The notes: generated from the letters alone by a model not told the origin. 64,000 nt of DNA from Solimonas sp040066175 (GCF_040066175.1 NZ_JBEAAM010000018.1:20013-84012); one strand, 5' to 3'. Shown: positions 8,732 to 17,997, counted from the stretch's first letter. Program-made: numbers and translations.

Positions 8732-9484
8732 TCACTCCTTGCCCAGCTTCTTCATCAGCGGGGTGATCAGGTCCATCGGCAGCGGAAAGACGATCGTCGA
8801 GTTCTTCTCGCCGGCGACGTCGATCAGCGTCTGCAGATAGCGCAGCTGCAGTGCCTGCGGCTCCCGGGCCAGCTCGGCAGCGGCCTCCCGCAGCCGCACG
8901 GCGGCCTGGTGCTCGCCCTCGGCGTGGATGATCTTGGCGCGCCGCGACCGTTCCGCCTCGGCCTGGCGGGCGATCGCACGGATCATGCTCTCGTCGATAT
9001 CGACATGCTTGATCTCGACGGTGGCGACCTTGACGCCCCAGGCGTCGGTGGCCTTGTCGAGGATTTCCTGCAGGTCGCGGTTGAGCGCATCGCGCTCGGT
9101 CAGCATCTCGTCGAGCTCGTGGCGGCCGAGCACCGAGCGCAGCGTGGTCTGCGCGAGCTGGCTGGTGGCTTCGTAGAACTGCGCGACCTGCAGCATCGCC
9201 CGCGCCGGATCGATGACGCGGAAATAGATCACGGCGTTGACCTTCACCGAGACGTTGTCGCGCGAGATCACATCCTGCGGCGGCACGTCCATGACGATGG
9301 TGCGCAGATCGACGCGCATCATCTGCTGGATCACCGGAAACACGTAGATCAGCCCCGGCCCCTTGGTGCCGGTGTAGTGGCCGAAGGTCAGCACGACGCC
9401 GCGCTCGTATTCGTTGAGCACCTTGACCCCGGCCACCAACAGGCCCAGCACCGCGAGCACGATGACACCGCCCAGTCCCAGCAT
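8732..9484 (-). CDS. SPFH/stomatin-like membrane protein (slipin)
   Basis: Membrane-anchored stomatin-family protein of 250 aa. One N-terminal transmembrane helix (residues about 3-22) is followed by an SPFH domain (NEYERGVVLTFGHYTGT... DVISRDNVSV) and a coiled coil rich in Ala/Glu/Arg (EAERSRRAKIIHAEGE). The ATG at 9484 has AGGAGA 8 nt upstream, whereas an earlier in-frame ATG would overlap the NfeD gene. It lies 10 nt after the NfeD-protease gene. The SPFH-NfeD pairing is a widespread conserved unit in which the protease may cleave the slipin C-terminus. Confidence 0.9.
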   Translation of the reverse strand: MLGLGGVIVLAVLGLLVAGVKVLNEYERGVVLTFGHYTGTKGPGLIYVFPVIQQMMRVDLRTIVMDVPPQDVISRDNVSVKVNAVIYFRVIDPARAMLQVAQFYEATSQLAQTTLRSVLGRHELDEMLTERDALNRDLQEILDKATDAWGVKVATVEIKHVDIDESMIRAIARQAEAERSRRAKIIHAEGEHQAAVRLREAAAELAREPQALQLRYLQTLIDVAGEKNSTIVFPLPMDLITPLMKKLGKE

Positions 9485-9494
9485 GGCCGCTCTC

Positions 9495-10868
9495 CTATTC
9501 GATCGGTACAACCGTCAGTATCAGGCCATTGCGCGCGCTCACGCGCACGGATTGTCCCGCCCGCAAGTGCGTCGCAGCCTGGATGCGCCAGCGTTCGCCT
9601 GCCACCTCCGCCCAGCCCTCGCCGTCGGCGGCTTCCAGCACGCGCACGATCTGCCCGACCATCCGCTCGTCCCCGGTGACGACGCGCGCGCGGCGCGCAC
9701 GCCATAGCAGGTAGAGGGTGGCTGCCAGCAGCGCGAGCGCGGTCAGCGCGATGCCGCTGATGACCCCGACGTTGATCTCGTAACCGGGCACGTCGATGTC
9801 CATCAGCAGTACCGAGCCGAGCACGAAGGCGATGCCGCCGCCGAAGCCGAGCACGCCGAAGCTGGGCGCGAGCGCCTCGGCGATCATCAGTGCGACACCG
9901 AGCAGGATCAGACCGAGGCCGACGTAGTTCACCGGCAGCAGCTGGAACGCATACAGCGCCAGCAGCAGGCAGATCGCGCCGGTGACGCCCGGCAGGATCG
10001 CGCCAGGGTGGTAGCCCTCCAGCAGCAGGCCGTAGATGCCGATCAGCATCAGCACGTAGGCCACCGTCGGATTGGTGATCACGGCCAGCAGGCGCATGCG
10101 CCAGTCGGGATCGATGCGTTGCACCGGCAGTCCCGCCAGCGCCAGCGCGCGCCCGCCCTCGGGCATCTCCACCCGCCGGCCCTCGATGGCGCGCAGCAGC
10201 GTGTCGATGTCCTCGGCAACGACGTCGATCACGCCCAGTTCGAGCGCGCGCTCCGCCGACAGCGACGCGCCTTCGCGCACCGCGCGCTCGGCCCAGTCGG
10301 CATTGCGCGCGCGCTTCTCGGCGAGGCTGCGCAGATAGGCCACGGCGTCGTTGACCGCCTTGGCCTGCGCGGCATCGACGGCCTCGCCGCCTTCGTGGCT
10401 GGCCCCATCCGCAGCTTTGTCCGCGGCACCCCCGTGCTCGCCGGACGCGGGTTCCGCGGTCGCGCCGGGGCGGGTCGCCGGCCAGCCGCCGCCGACCGGG
10501 ATCGGCGTCGCCGCGCCCAGGTTGGTCGCCGGCGCCATCGCCGCGATATGCGCGGCATAGAGGATGTAGGTGCCGGCGCTGGCCGCGCGCGCGCCTTCGG
10601 GGCCGACCCAGGCGATGACCGGAATCGGCGAGGAGAGCTCCAGCTTGATGATATCGCGCATCGCCGTGTCGAGCCCGCCGGGCGTGTCGATGCGCAGGAC
10701 GATCGCCGCGACCCCTTCCTCGACGGCACGGGCGTGGGCCTTGGCCAGGTGTGCGCTTGTGGCTGGGCCGATCGGGCCGTCGATCTCGATCAGCGCCACG
10801 TGCGCAGCCTGCGCCGCGAAACTGCATGCGGCGAAAAGCAGACCCGCGATGGCCGCCAACCGGATCAT
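9495..10868 (-). CDS. NfeD-type membrane serine protease (ClpP-class with OB domain)
   Basis: Long-form NfeD protein of 457 aa. It has a signal peptide (cleavage likely after SFAAQA), a ClpP-like protease domain, four to five hydrophobic helices (about 250-385) and a C-terminal NfeD OB-fold (about 395-457). The predicted catalytic Ser97 lies in ARAASAGTYI, and the general-base Lys is most likely Lys185 in LAEKRARNADWAE. Between them sits an Ala/Gly-rich insertion of roughly 40-45 residues (about 125-168), giving Ser-Lys spacing much longer than in archaeal homologs. It is the first gene of a two-gene unit with the slipin. Confidence 0.88.
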   Translation of the reverse strand: MIRLAAIAGLLFAACSFAAQAAHVALIEIDGPIGPATSAHLAKAHARAVEEGVAAIVLRIDTPGGLDTAMRDIIKLELSSPIPVIAWVGPEGARAASAGTYILYAAHIAAMAPATNLGAATPIPVGGGWPATRPGATAEPASGEHGGAADKAADGASHEGGEAVDAAQAKAVNDAVAYLRSLAEKRARNADWAERAVREGASLSAERALELGVIDVVAEDIDTLLRAIEGRRVEMPEGGRALALAGLPVQRIDPDWRMRLLAVITNPTVAYVLMLIGIYGLLLEGYHPGAILPGVTGAICLLLALYAFQLLPVNYVGLGLILLGVALMIAEALAPSFGVLGFGGGIAFVLGSVLLMDIDVPGYEINVGVISGIALTALALLAATLYLLWRARRARVVTGDERMVGQIVRVLEAADGEGWAEVAGERWRIQAATHLRAGQSVRVSARNGLILTVVPIE

Positions 10869-10894
10869 GGCCCGAGTATACGAGCCTAGAGCGG

Positions 10895-10930
10895 CGCCCG
10901 GATCGACGCCCGGATCGACGCCCGGATCGA
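10895..10930. repeat. 12-bp tandem repeat, three copies
   Basis: Three exact head-to-tail copies of CGCCCGGATCGA, with a fourth partial copy (CGC then TGGATC), sit between the NfeD gene start and the radC stop. The unit is a multiple of three, but the stretch is non-coding. It is a candidate variable-number locus. Confidence 0.85.
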
Positions 10931-10937
10931 CGCTGGA

Positions 10938-11612
10938 TCAGATCCAGCCGCGCTCGGCGAAGCTGGTCGGCATGCCGTCACCGACCACCAGGTGATCGAG
11001 CACGCGGATATCGACCAGCGCCAGGGCCTGCTTGAGGCGCTCGGTGAGCGCGCGGTCGGCGGCGCTGGGTTCGGCGACGCCGCTGGGGTGATTGTGCGCG
11101 AGGATCACCGCCGCGGCGTTGCGGCGCAGCGCCGCCTTGACCACTTCGCGCGGATGGACCGAGGCGCCGTCGAGCGTACCGCGCGCCAGTTCGTCGCAGG
11201 CCAGCACGCGGTGCTGGCTGTCGAGGTAGAGCAGCGCGAACACTTCGTGATCGCGGTCGCGCAGCCAGGCGCGCAGGTAGTCGGCCGCCGCCTGCGGGCT
11301 GGTCAGCGGCGCGCCACGGGTCAGCGCCTCGGACAGGTAGCGGCGCGCGATCTCCATCACCGCCTGCAGCTGCACGTACTTGGCCTCGCCCAAGCCACGG
11401 CTGACGCAGAACTCCTCGCGATCGGCCGCCAGCAGCGCGCGCAGGCCGCCGAAGCGGCGAATCAGGTCGCGCGCCAGATCGACGGCGGTCATGCCGCGCA
11501 CGCCGGTGCGCAGGAAGATCGCCAGCAGCTCGGCGTCGCTGAGCGCCGACGCGCCCTGCGCGACCAGCTTCTCGCGCGGCCGCTCCGATACCGGCCAGTC
11601 GGTGATCGCCAT
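10938..11612 (-). CDS. radC: RadC-family JAB1/MPN metalloprotein
   Basis: RadC-like protein of 224 aa. An N-terminal helix-hairpin-helix region (SDAELLAIFLRTG, FGGLRALLAAD) is followed by an MPN/JAMM domain with the metal motif HNHPSG (His173, His175) and Asp186. Its biochemical role is unsettled despite the historical DNA-repair name. The ATG at 11612 has GGGAGG upstream. It is divergent from coaBC by only 39 nt, so the promoters must overlap; this radC/coaBC-dut arrangement is conserved in Gammaproteobacteria. Confidence 0.93.
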   Translation of the reverse strand: MAITDWPVSERPREKLVAQGASALSDAELLAIFLRTGVRGMTAVDLARDLIRRFGGLRALLAADREEFCVSRGLGEAKYVQLQAVMEIARRYLSEALTRGAPLTSPQAAADYLRAWLRDRDHEVFALLYLDSQHRVLACDELARGTLDGASVHPREVVKAALRRNAAAVILAHNHPSGVAEPSAADRALTERLKQALALVDIRVLDHLVVGDGMPTSFAERGWI

Positions 11613-11651
11613 GCTTCCCTCCCTTTCTTCTCGTCTGGCTAGAATGGGTTC

Positions 11652-12875
11652 ATGCAGACACCCGCCACAAGCCTGACCGGTCGCCGAATCGTGCTCGGCG
11701 TCACGGGCGGCATCGCCGCGTACAAGGCCGCCGATCTCGTGCGCCGCCTCACCGAAGCCGGCGCCGAGGTGCAGGTGGTGATGACGGCCAATGCGCAGCG
11801 CTTCGTCGGCGCACAGACCTTCCAGGCCCTGTCCGGCACCCCGGTGCGCAGCTCGCTGTGGGACGAGACCGCCGAGGCGGCGATGGGCCACATCGAACTC
11901 GCCCGCTGGCCGGACCTGATCCTGATTGCTCCCGCGAGCGCAAACTGCATCGCGCGCCTCGCGCATGGCCTCGCCGACGACCTGCTGACGACGCTGTGCC
12001 TGGCCAGCGACCGGCCGGTCGCCATCGCACCGGCGATGAACCGCCTGATGTGGGCGCATGCGGCGACCCAGGCGAACCTGCACACGCTGATGCACCGCGG
12101 CGTGCACGTGCTCGGCCCCGGCAGCGGCGGGCAAGCCTGCGGCGAGACCGGCGAGGGCCGCATGTGGGAACCGCTGCAGATCCGCGACGCCGTCGCTGCA
12201 CTGCTGCACACCGGCCGCCTCAACGGCGTGCGCATCGTCCTCACCGCCGGGCCGACGCGCGAACCGATCGACCCGGTGCGCTTCATCACCAACCGCTCGT
12301 CCGGCAAGATGGGCTATGCGCTGGCCGACGCGCTGGCGCGCATGGGTGCCGAGGTCACGCTGGTGTCGGGGCCGACCGCGCTGCCGGTGCCCGCCGGCAC
12401 GCGCCGCATCGAGGTCGAGACCGCCGACGAGATGCTTGCGGCGACGCAGGACGCCGCCGCACAGGCGCAGATCCTGATCGGTGCCGCGGCGGTCGCCGAC
12501 TACCGGCTCGAAGCGGTCGCCGAGCACAAGATCAAGAAGAAGGCCGACACGCTCGACCTGCGCCTGGTGAAGAACCCGGACATCCTCGCCACCGTGCGCG
12601 CCGCGCATCCGCAGCTGTTCGTCGTCGGCTTCGCCGCGGAAACCGAAGACCTGGCCGAGCATGCGCGCGACAAGCTGCTGCGCAAGAAGCTCGACCTGAT
12701 CGCCGCCAACTGGGTCGGCAGCGGCCGCGCCTTCGACCGCGACGACAACGCGCTGCACGTGTTCTGGGCCGGCGGCGAGCGCGAACTCGCGCATGGGCCC
12801 AAGTCACGGCTCGCGCGCGAACTCGCCGACCTGATCGCGGAACGCTATCTCGCGCACCCAGCTGCGGCACGCTGA
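11652..12875 (+). CDS. coaBC: Bifunctional phosphopantothenoylcysteine decarboxylase/phosphopantothenate-cysteine ligase
   Basis: Coenzyme A biosynthesis flavoprotein of 407 aa. The N-terminal CoaC domain (1-190) shows GVTGGIAAYKAADLVRRL, the catalytic-loop region APAMNRLMW and the substrate-lid Cys motif GQACGETGEGRM. The C-terminal CoaB domain begins TAGPTREPIDPVRFITNRSS and includes KKKADTLDLRLVKNPDIL. Residues expected for both activities are present. It precedes dut as in most Gammaproteobacteria. Confidence 0.96.
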   Translation: MQTPATSLTGRRIVLGVTGGIAAYKAADLVRRLTEAGAEVQVVMTANAQRFVGAQTFQALSGTPVRSSLWDETAEAAMGHIELARWPDLILIAPASANCIARLAHGLADDLLTTLCLASDRPVAIAPAMNRLMWAHAATQANLHTLMHRGVHVLGPGSGGQACGETGEGRMWEPLQIRDAVAALLHTGRLNGVRIVLTAGPTREPIDPVRFITNRSSGKMGYALADALARMGAEVTLVSGPTALPVPAGTRRIEVETADEMLAATQDAAAQAQILIGAAAVADYRLEAVAEHKIKKKADTLDLRLVKNPDILATVRAAHPQLFVVGFAAETEDLAEHARDKLLRKKLDLIAANWVGSGRAFDRDDNALHVFWAGGERELAHGPKSRLARELADLIAERYLAHPAAAR

Positions 12876-12960
12876 AGCACAGCGCAGGCGCATCGTCCCC
12901 GTCGCTGCCCCCGCTTGAACGATAATTCCGCGCCGCGCACGCCCGCACCCCGACGCCGCC

Positions 12961-13419
12961 ATGAAAAAAACCATCCAGCTCAAGATTCTCGACCCTCGCC
13001 TCGGCCGCGAACTGCCGCTGCCGGCCTACGCGACCGACGGCGCCGCCGGCCTCGACCTGCGCGCGCTGCTCGACAAGCCGCTGGTGCTCGAACCCGGCGC
13101 CAGCACGCTGATCAGAACGGGCCTGGCAATCTACATCGCCGATCCCAAGCTGGCCGCGGTGATCCTGCCGCGCTCCGGCCTGGGCCATAAGCACGGCATC
13201 GTGCTCGGCAACCTCATCGGCCTGATCGATTCCGACTACCAGGGCGAGCTGATGGTGTCATGCTGGAACCGCGGCCACGAGCCCTTCGCGATCAGCCCCG
13301 GCGAGCGCATCGCCCAGCTCGTGTTCGTGCCGGTCGTGCAGGCCGAGTTCGAGACCGTCACCGACTTCCACGCCACACAGCGCGGTGCCGGCGGCTTCGG
13401 CAGCACCGGCAAGCATTGA
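12961..13419 (+). CDS. dut: dUTP diphosphatase
   Basis: Trimeric dUTPase of 152 aa that keeps uracil out of DNA and supplies dUMP. The five motifs are visible, including YATDGAAGLDLRA (I), PRSGLGHKHGI (II), GLIDSDYQGELMV (III), the FAISPGERIAQLV region (IV) and RGAGGFGSTGKH (V). It lies 85 nt after coaBC and just before argB. Confidence 0.97.
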   Translation: MKKTIQLKILDPRLGRELPLPAYATDGAAGLDLRALLDKPLVLEPGASTLIRTGLAIYIADPKLAAVILPRSGLGHKHGIVLGNLIGLIDSDYQGELMVSCWNRGHEPFAISPGERIAQLVFVPVVQAEFETVTDFHATQRGAGGFGSTGKH

Positions 13420-13427
13420 GAGGGACC

Positions 13428-14294
13428 ATGCCGATCGACCTGTCCAACGCGCAGACCATCGCCCGCGTCCTCACCGAGGCGCTGCCCTACATCCGCCGTT
13501 TCGCCGGCAAGACCATCGTCGTCAAGTACGGCGGCAACGCGATGAAGGACGACGCGATGATCGCGTCGTTCGCGCGCGACATCGTGCTGATGAAGCTGGT
13601 CGGCATGAACCCGGTGGTCGTGCACGGCGGCGGCCCGCAGATCGGCTCGCACCTGGAGCGGCTCGGCAAGAAGAGCGAATTCGTCGAGGGCATGCGCGTG
13701 ACCGACGAGGAGACCATGGATGTCGTCGAGATGATGCTCGGCGGCCTGGTCAACAAGGCGGTGGTCAGCGCACTCAACCAGCAGGGCGGCCGCGCCGTCG
13801 GCCTGACCGGCAAGGACGGCCAGCTGATCCGCGCGCGCAAGATGATGCTCAAGAACGGCCAGGACATCGGCCAGGTCGGCGAGGTCGAGAAGATCGATCC
13901 GCGCGTCATCAGCCATCTCGAAGCCGGCGGCTTCATTCCAGTGATCGCCCCGGTCGGCGTCGGTGAACACGGCGAGGCCTACAACATCAACGCCGACGTG
14001 GCCGCCGGCAAGATCGCCGCGGTGCTGCAGGCCGAGAAGATCATGTTCCTGACCAACGCCCCCGGCGTGCTCGACAAGGACAACCGGATCCTCACCGGCC
14101 TGACCGTGCAACAGGTCGAGGACCTGATCCTCGACGGCACGATCCACGGCGGCATGGTGCCGAAGGTGCGCTACGCGCTGGACGCGGTGAACAGCGGCGT
14201 GAAGTCCGCGCACATCATCGACGGCCGCGTCGAGCACTCGGTGCTGCTCGAACTGTTCACCGACGCCGGTATCGGCACGCTGATTCGCGGGTGA
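13428..14294 (+). CDS. argB: N-acetylglutamate kinase
   Basis: Amino-acid kinase of 288 aa for the second step of arginine synthesis. Motifs are VVKYGGNAM (phosphate binding), VVHGGGPQIGSHL (substrate) and NINADVAAGKIAAVLQAEK (nucleotide). The ATG at 13428 follows a GAGAGGG ribosome-binding site 8 nt after dut. An in-frame extension through dut is a shadow. Whether it is arginine-inhibited (hexameric, with an N-terminal helix) is not certain, but the N-terminal ARVLTEALPYIRRF helix is of the inhibited type. Confidence 0.97.
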   Translation: MPIDLSNAQTIARVLTEALPYIRRFAGKTIVVKYGGNAMKDDAMIASFARDIVLMKLVGMNPVVVHGGGPQIGSHLERLGKKSEFVEGMRVTDEETMDVVEMMLGGLVNKAVVSALNQQGGRAVGLTGKDGQLIRARKMMLKNGQDIGQVGEVEKIDPRVISHLEAGGFIPVIAPVGVGEHGEAYNINADVAAGKIAAVLQAEKIMFLTNAPGVLDKDNRILTGLTVQQVEDLILDGTIHGGMVPKVRYALDAVNSGVKSAHIIDGRVEHSVLLELFTDAGIGTLIRG

Positions 14295-14306
14295 GGAGAC
14301 GCGCCG

Positions 14307-14332
14307 CGACGATGCCCCGAATGGCATCGTCG
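14307..14332 (+). terminator. Hairpin after argB, possible terminator
   Basis: A perfect 10-bp inverted repeat (CGACGATGCC/GGCATCGTCG) with a 6-nt loop lies 12 nt past argB. No T-run follows on the plus strand, so it may stabilise the 3' end or act with Rho. Confidence 0.4.
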
Positions 14333-14414
14333 GCACTCAAGACGCCCAGTCAGGGATCACCGGGCCGTGCTATCCACAGCGCATCAACGCGCTCTGGATG
14401 ACCACGAGGGGTGC

Positions 14415-15077
14415 CTATGGCGGTGCGGCTGCTTCCGGCTCGGGCGATGGCGGCGGTGGCGGCGCGGTCAGCTCGCGGTAGCGCGCGATGTCGCTGTCGT
14501 ACTTGGCGACCAGTTCGGCGCGCTCCTTCCTCAGCTTATCGACGGCGCGGCGGTTGCCGCTGAGCGTGCGCTGCGATTCCTTGAGCTGCTTGCTCAGACG
14601 CTCCGGGACGGCCTTGTCGTCCCGCTCGGCATCGGCGATCTGCTCCTCCAGCTGCTGGATGCCCAGTTCGTTGTCGGCGAGCGATTTCTCGGCGAGCTTG
14701 AGCCGCGTATCGAGCAGCTTGAGGCGCTCGTCCCGGGCGCGGATCAACTCGCCGACGCCGCTGTAGGTCTGCAGCAGGAACCTGTCGTAGGCGGCTTGAT
14801 CCACCGCGCGCTGGCGCGACGCCTTCTCCTCGGCCGCCTGGCGCTCGGCCTCGGCGATCTCCTCGGGCGTGCGCTGGCGCGGCAGCACATCGACCATGCG
14901 CCCGGTCTTGTCATAGACTTGGCGCTCGCGCTTGGCGTACTCCGGTGGCACGCGGTCGCCGCAGGCACGGCGGCCGCTGTCGTCGGTCCAGCAGACGATC
15001 TCGCCGGCATGAGCGGCGGCGCCGAGCACGAGCCAGACGCCGGCCACCAGCGCGCGGCCGAGTGGGCGGTACGACAT
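14415..15077 (-). CDS. DUF4124-containing periplasmic coiled-coil protein
   Basis: Predicted exported protein of about 220 aa. A signal peptide (LGRALVAGVWLVLGAAAHA) is followed by a DUF4124 module (GEIVCWTDDSGRRACGDRVPPEY) with a Cys pair. A long charged coiled coil comes next (about 65-205) and the tail is Pro/Ala-rich. The function is unknown. The ATG at 15077 gives a canonical signal peptide; an ATG at 15098 is an alternative. It follows pyrE closely on the same strand, so the two may be co-transcribed. Confidence 0.75.
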   Translation of the reverse strand: MSYRPLGRALVAGVWLVLGAAAHAGEIVCWTDDSGRRACGDRVPPEYAKRERQVYDKTGRMVDVLPRQRTPEEIAEAERQAAEEKASRQRAVDQAAYDRFLLQTYSGVGELIRARDERLKLLDTRLKLAEKSLADNELGIQQLEEQIADAERDDKAVPERLSKQLKESQRTLSGNRRAVDKLRKERAELVAKYDSDIARYRELTAPPPPPSPEPEAAAPP

Positions 15078-15105
15078 GCGGGGTTCGTCTGTGTGCATCA
15101 CCGGA

Positions 15106-15774
15106 TTATGCCGAAACTCCGTACTCCGCCTGGTAGTCGCGGATCGCGCCGACCACGCCCGGCGGTACCGCATGGCGGCCGCCGCCGTCCTGGCCCAGGT
15201 ATTCGAGCAGGGTCTGCACGGTGACCAGCGGAATCACGCGGATACCGCTGTCCTGCTCCATCTCCTGCACCGCCGAACGGCCGGTCCTGCCCCGTTCCTG
15301 GCGATCCAGCGCGATCAGCGCGGCCACCGGCTCGGCACCGGCGCCGCGCAGCAGCGCCACCGCTTCGCGCAGCGCGGTGCCGGCGGTCAGCACGTCATCG
15401 ACGATCACGACACGGCCGCGCGGCGCTGCGCCGACCAGAACGCCGCCTTCGCCGTGATCCTTGGCCTCCTTGCGGTTGTAGGCGTAGGGCACGTCACGAC
15501 CGCCGGCGGCCGGATCGGCCAGCGCACAGGCCAGCGCGGTGACCAACGGAATGCCCTTGTAGGCCGGGCCGAACAGCATGTCGTAGGCGATGCCGGACGC
15601 AGCCAGGGCCTGCGCGTAGGCCTGGCCGAGCGCACGCATCGCGGCGCCGCTGGAGATCCTGCCGAGGTTGAAGAAGTACGGACTCACGCGTCCGGACTTG
15701 AGCGTGAACTGGCCGAACTTGAGCACTTCGTGCGCGAGCGCGAGTTCGAGGAACGCGGACTGGTAGGGTTTCAT
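15106..15774 (-). CDS. pyrE: Orotate phosphoribosyltransferase
   Basis: Pyrimidine biosynthesis enzyme of 222 aa converting orotate and PRPP to OMP. Signatures are FTLKSGRVSPYFFNLG, the KGIPL loop, the YNRKEAKDHGEGG flexible loop and the PRPP-binding VVIVDDVLTAGTAL. It is divergent from xthA with a gap of about 70 nt. Confidence 0.97.
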   Translation of the reverse strand: MKPYQSAFLELALAHEVLKFGQFTLKSGRVSPYFFNLGRISSGAAMRALGQAYAQALAASGIAYDMLFGPAYKGIPLVTALACALADPAAGGRDVPYAYNRKEAKDHGEGGVLVGAAPRGRVVIVDDVLTAGTALREAVALLRGAGAEPVAALIALDRQERGRTGRSAVQEMEQDSGIRVIPLVTVQTLLEYLGQDGGGRHAVPPGVVGAIRDYQAEYGVSA

Positions 15775-15841
15775 CGTCGGGTCGGTGGACCTTTTCGGGC
15801 AGAATTATCGCTCGTCGCTCCGCCGCCTGCCTCCCGCCAAC

Positions 15842-16630
15842 ATGCGCATCGTCACGCTCAACTGCAACGGCATCCGCTCCGCGGCCCGCAAGGGCCTGTT
15901 CCAGTGGCTGCCGCGGCAGGACGCGGACATCCTGTGCCTGCAGGAGACCAAGGCCCAGCATCCGGACGTGCAGCACGATCCGGACTTCTTTCCCGACGGC
16001 TGGCACGTGCGCTTCCGCGACGCGCTGAAGAAGGGCTACGCCGGCACCGCCATCTACGCACGGCGTGCGCCGGATGCGGTGCTCGACACACTCGGCAACG
16101 ACGAGTTCGACAACGAGGGGCGCTATCTCGAATTCCGCTACGGCCAGCTCTCCGTCGTGTCCCTGTACCTGCCGTCCGGCTCGGCCGGGCCCGAGCGTCA
16201 GGCGAGCAAGGACCGCTTCCTCGAGTTCTTCCTGCCGAAACTGCGCGAGTGGCGCGCCAACGGCCGCGAGTACGTGATCTGTGGCGACTGGAACATCGCC
16301 CACCGCAACATCGACCTGAAGAACTGGCGCTCCAACCAGAAAAATTCCGGCTTCCTGCCGCACGAACGCGCGTGGCTCGACGTGGTGTTCGGCGCACCGC
16401 CCGACGGCGCGGGTTGGGTGGATGCCTACCGCGCGCTGCACCCCGACACCGAAGGCGAGGCCTACACCTGGTGGTCCAACCGCGGCCAGGCCTGGGCCAA
16501 GAACGTCGGCTGGCGCATCGACTACCAGGTGATCACGCCGGGCCTGCGCGGCAAACTCCGCGCGGCCTCCGTCTACAAGTCCGAACGCTTCTCCGATCAC
16601 GCGCCGCTGATCATCGACTATGACCTCTGA
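15842..16630 (+). CDS. xthA: Exodeoxyribonuclease III family AP endonuclease
   Basis: Exonuclease III-type repair enzyme of 262 aa acting at abasic sites. Motifs include MRIVTLNCNGIRSAARKG, the metal-binding Glu in CLQETKAQ, GDWNIAHRNIDLKNW and the terminal SDHAPLIIDYDL with the catalytic Asp-His. The ATG at 15842 is chosen over 15785, which adds an unlikely leader. Its 3' end overlaps the permease gene by 11 nt. Confidence 0.95.
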   Translation: MRIVTLNCNGIRSAARKGLFQWLPRQDADILCLQETKAQHPDVQHDPDFFPDGWHVRFRDALKKGYAGTAIYARRAPDAVLDTLGNDEFDNEGRYLEFRYGQLSVVSLYLPSGSAGPERQASKDRFLEFFLPKLREWRANGREYVICGDWNIAHRNIDLKNWRSNQKNSGFLPHERAWLDVVFGAPPDGAGWVDAYRALHPDTEGEAYTWWSNRGQAWAKNVGWRIDYQVITPGLRGKLRAASVYKSERFSDHAPLIIDYDL

Positions 16631-17966
16631 GTCCGGCGCCGGACACGGCTGGCGGCGCGTGCTGCGCGCGCTGACGCGTCCGAAGGTCGCGGTCATGCTG
16701 CTGCTGGGCTTCGGCTCCGGGCTGCCGTTCATGCTGGTCGGCAACACGCTCGGCTACTGGCTGCGTGAGAGCGGCGTCACCCTGTCGATGATCGGCTTCC
16801 TGTCGTGGGTCGGGCTGGCCTATTCGCTGAAGTTCCTGTGGGCGCCGGCGGTCGATCGCTTCGACGCGCCCCTGCTCGGCCGCTGGCTGGGCCGGCGGCG
16901 CGGCTGGATCCTGCTGTCGCAGCTGGTGGTGGCCGCGGCGCTCGGCGGCATGGCGGCGCTGCAGCCGCACGGAGGGCTGTTCGCCTTCGCCGCGCTGGCG
17001 CTCTGCGCCGCATTCGCGTCATCGACGCAGGACGTGTGCATCGATGCCTGGCGCATCGAAAGCGCCGGCGACGCCGACGAACTGGCGCTGCTCACCGCCG
17101 CCTACCAGCTCGGCTACCGCGCGGCGCTGCTGGTCACCGATGCGCTGATCCTGATCCTCGCCGGCTTCGCCGGCTGGTCGGTGTCCTACGCGGCGATGGC
17201 TGCGGCGATGGGCGTCGGTGTCGCCGCGACCCTGATCGCACGCGAACCGTCGGCGACGGCCGAGGTCGCCCGTCGCGGTCTTGCCGCCGCGTGGCGGCTG
17301 CGTGGCGCACTGGATGCGATCGCCGGCCCGTTCGTCGCGTTCTTCCGCACCCACGGCCGCAAGGCGTTGCTGATGCTCGCGGCGATCAGCCTGTACCGCC
17401 TGGCCGACTTCGTCATGGGGCCGATGGCCAATCCGTTCTACGCCGACCTGGGCCTCGCCAAGGAGACCGTCGGTGCGGTGCGCAGCAGCATCGGGCTCGC
17501 GGCTTCCGTGCTCGGCGTCGCCGCCGGCGGCCTGTGCGCGATGCGCTACGGCTTCGGCGCGACACTGCTGGTCGGTGCCATCGTCGGTCCGCTGTCGAAC
17601 CTCGCGTTCACGCTGCTGGCCGTGACCGGTCCGGACCTGGGCGTGTTCTCGATGGCGATGTTCGTGGACAATTTTTCGACCGGCTTCGCCGGCACTGCGC
17701 TGGTCGCCTACATGTCCAGCCTGACCAGCCTCGGCTACACCGCCACGCAGTACGCGCTGCTCAGCTCGTTCTACGCGCTGCTCGGCAAGTCGCTCAAGGG
17801 CTTGTCCGGCGCAGCCGTCGATGCGCTGCAAGGCCAGCATGGCCTGCTCGATGCCTACGCGCTGTTCTTCGCCGGCACCGCCGCGATCGGCATCCCGGCG
17901 GTGCTGCTGGTCGCCCATCTGCTGCGGCTTACGCCCGCCACCCGCAGCGCCGGCGATTCGCGGTGA
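16620..17966 (+). CDS. AmpG-type MFS permease
   Basis: Twelve-helix MFS permease of 448 aa in the AmpG (PAT) family, which imports GlcNAc-anhydroMurNAc peptides in peptidoglycan recycling. The early signature LLLGFGSGLPFMLVGNTLGYWL and the STQDVCIDAWRIE segment are family hallmarks. Substrate is inferred from family only. It overlaps xthA by 11 nt, suggesting translational coupling. Confidence 0.85.
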   Translation: MTSESGAGHGWRRVLRALTRPKVAVMLLLGFGSGLPFMLVGNTLGYWLRESGVTLSMIGFLSWVGLAYSLKFLWAPAVDRFDAPLLGRWLGRRRGWILLSQLVVAAALGGMAALQPHGGLFAFAALALCAAFASSTQDVCIDAWRIESAGDADELALLTAAYQLGYRAALLVTDALILILAGFAGWSVSYAAMAAAMGVGVAATLIAREPSATAEVARRGLAAAWRLRGALDAIAGPFVAFFRTHGRKALLMLAAISLYRLADFVMGPMANPFYADLGLAKETVGAVRSSIGLAASVLGVAAGGLCAMRYGFGATLLVGAIVGPLSNLAFTLLAVTGPDLGVFSMAMFVDNFSTGFAGTALVAYMSSLTSLGYTATQYALLSSFYALLGKSLKGLSGAAVDALQGQHGLLDAYALFFAGTAAIGIPAVLLVAHLLRLTPATRSAGDSR

Positions 17967-17997
17967 GGCGCCGCGCGGCGCCGTGCCGCTGCAGGAC

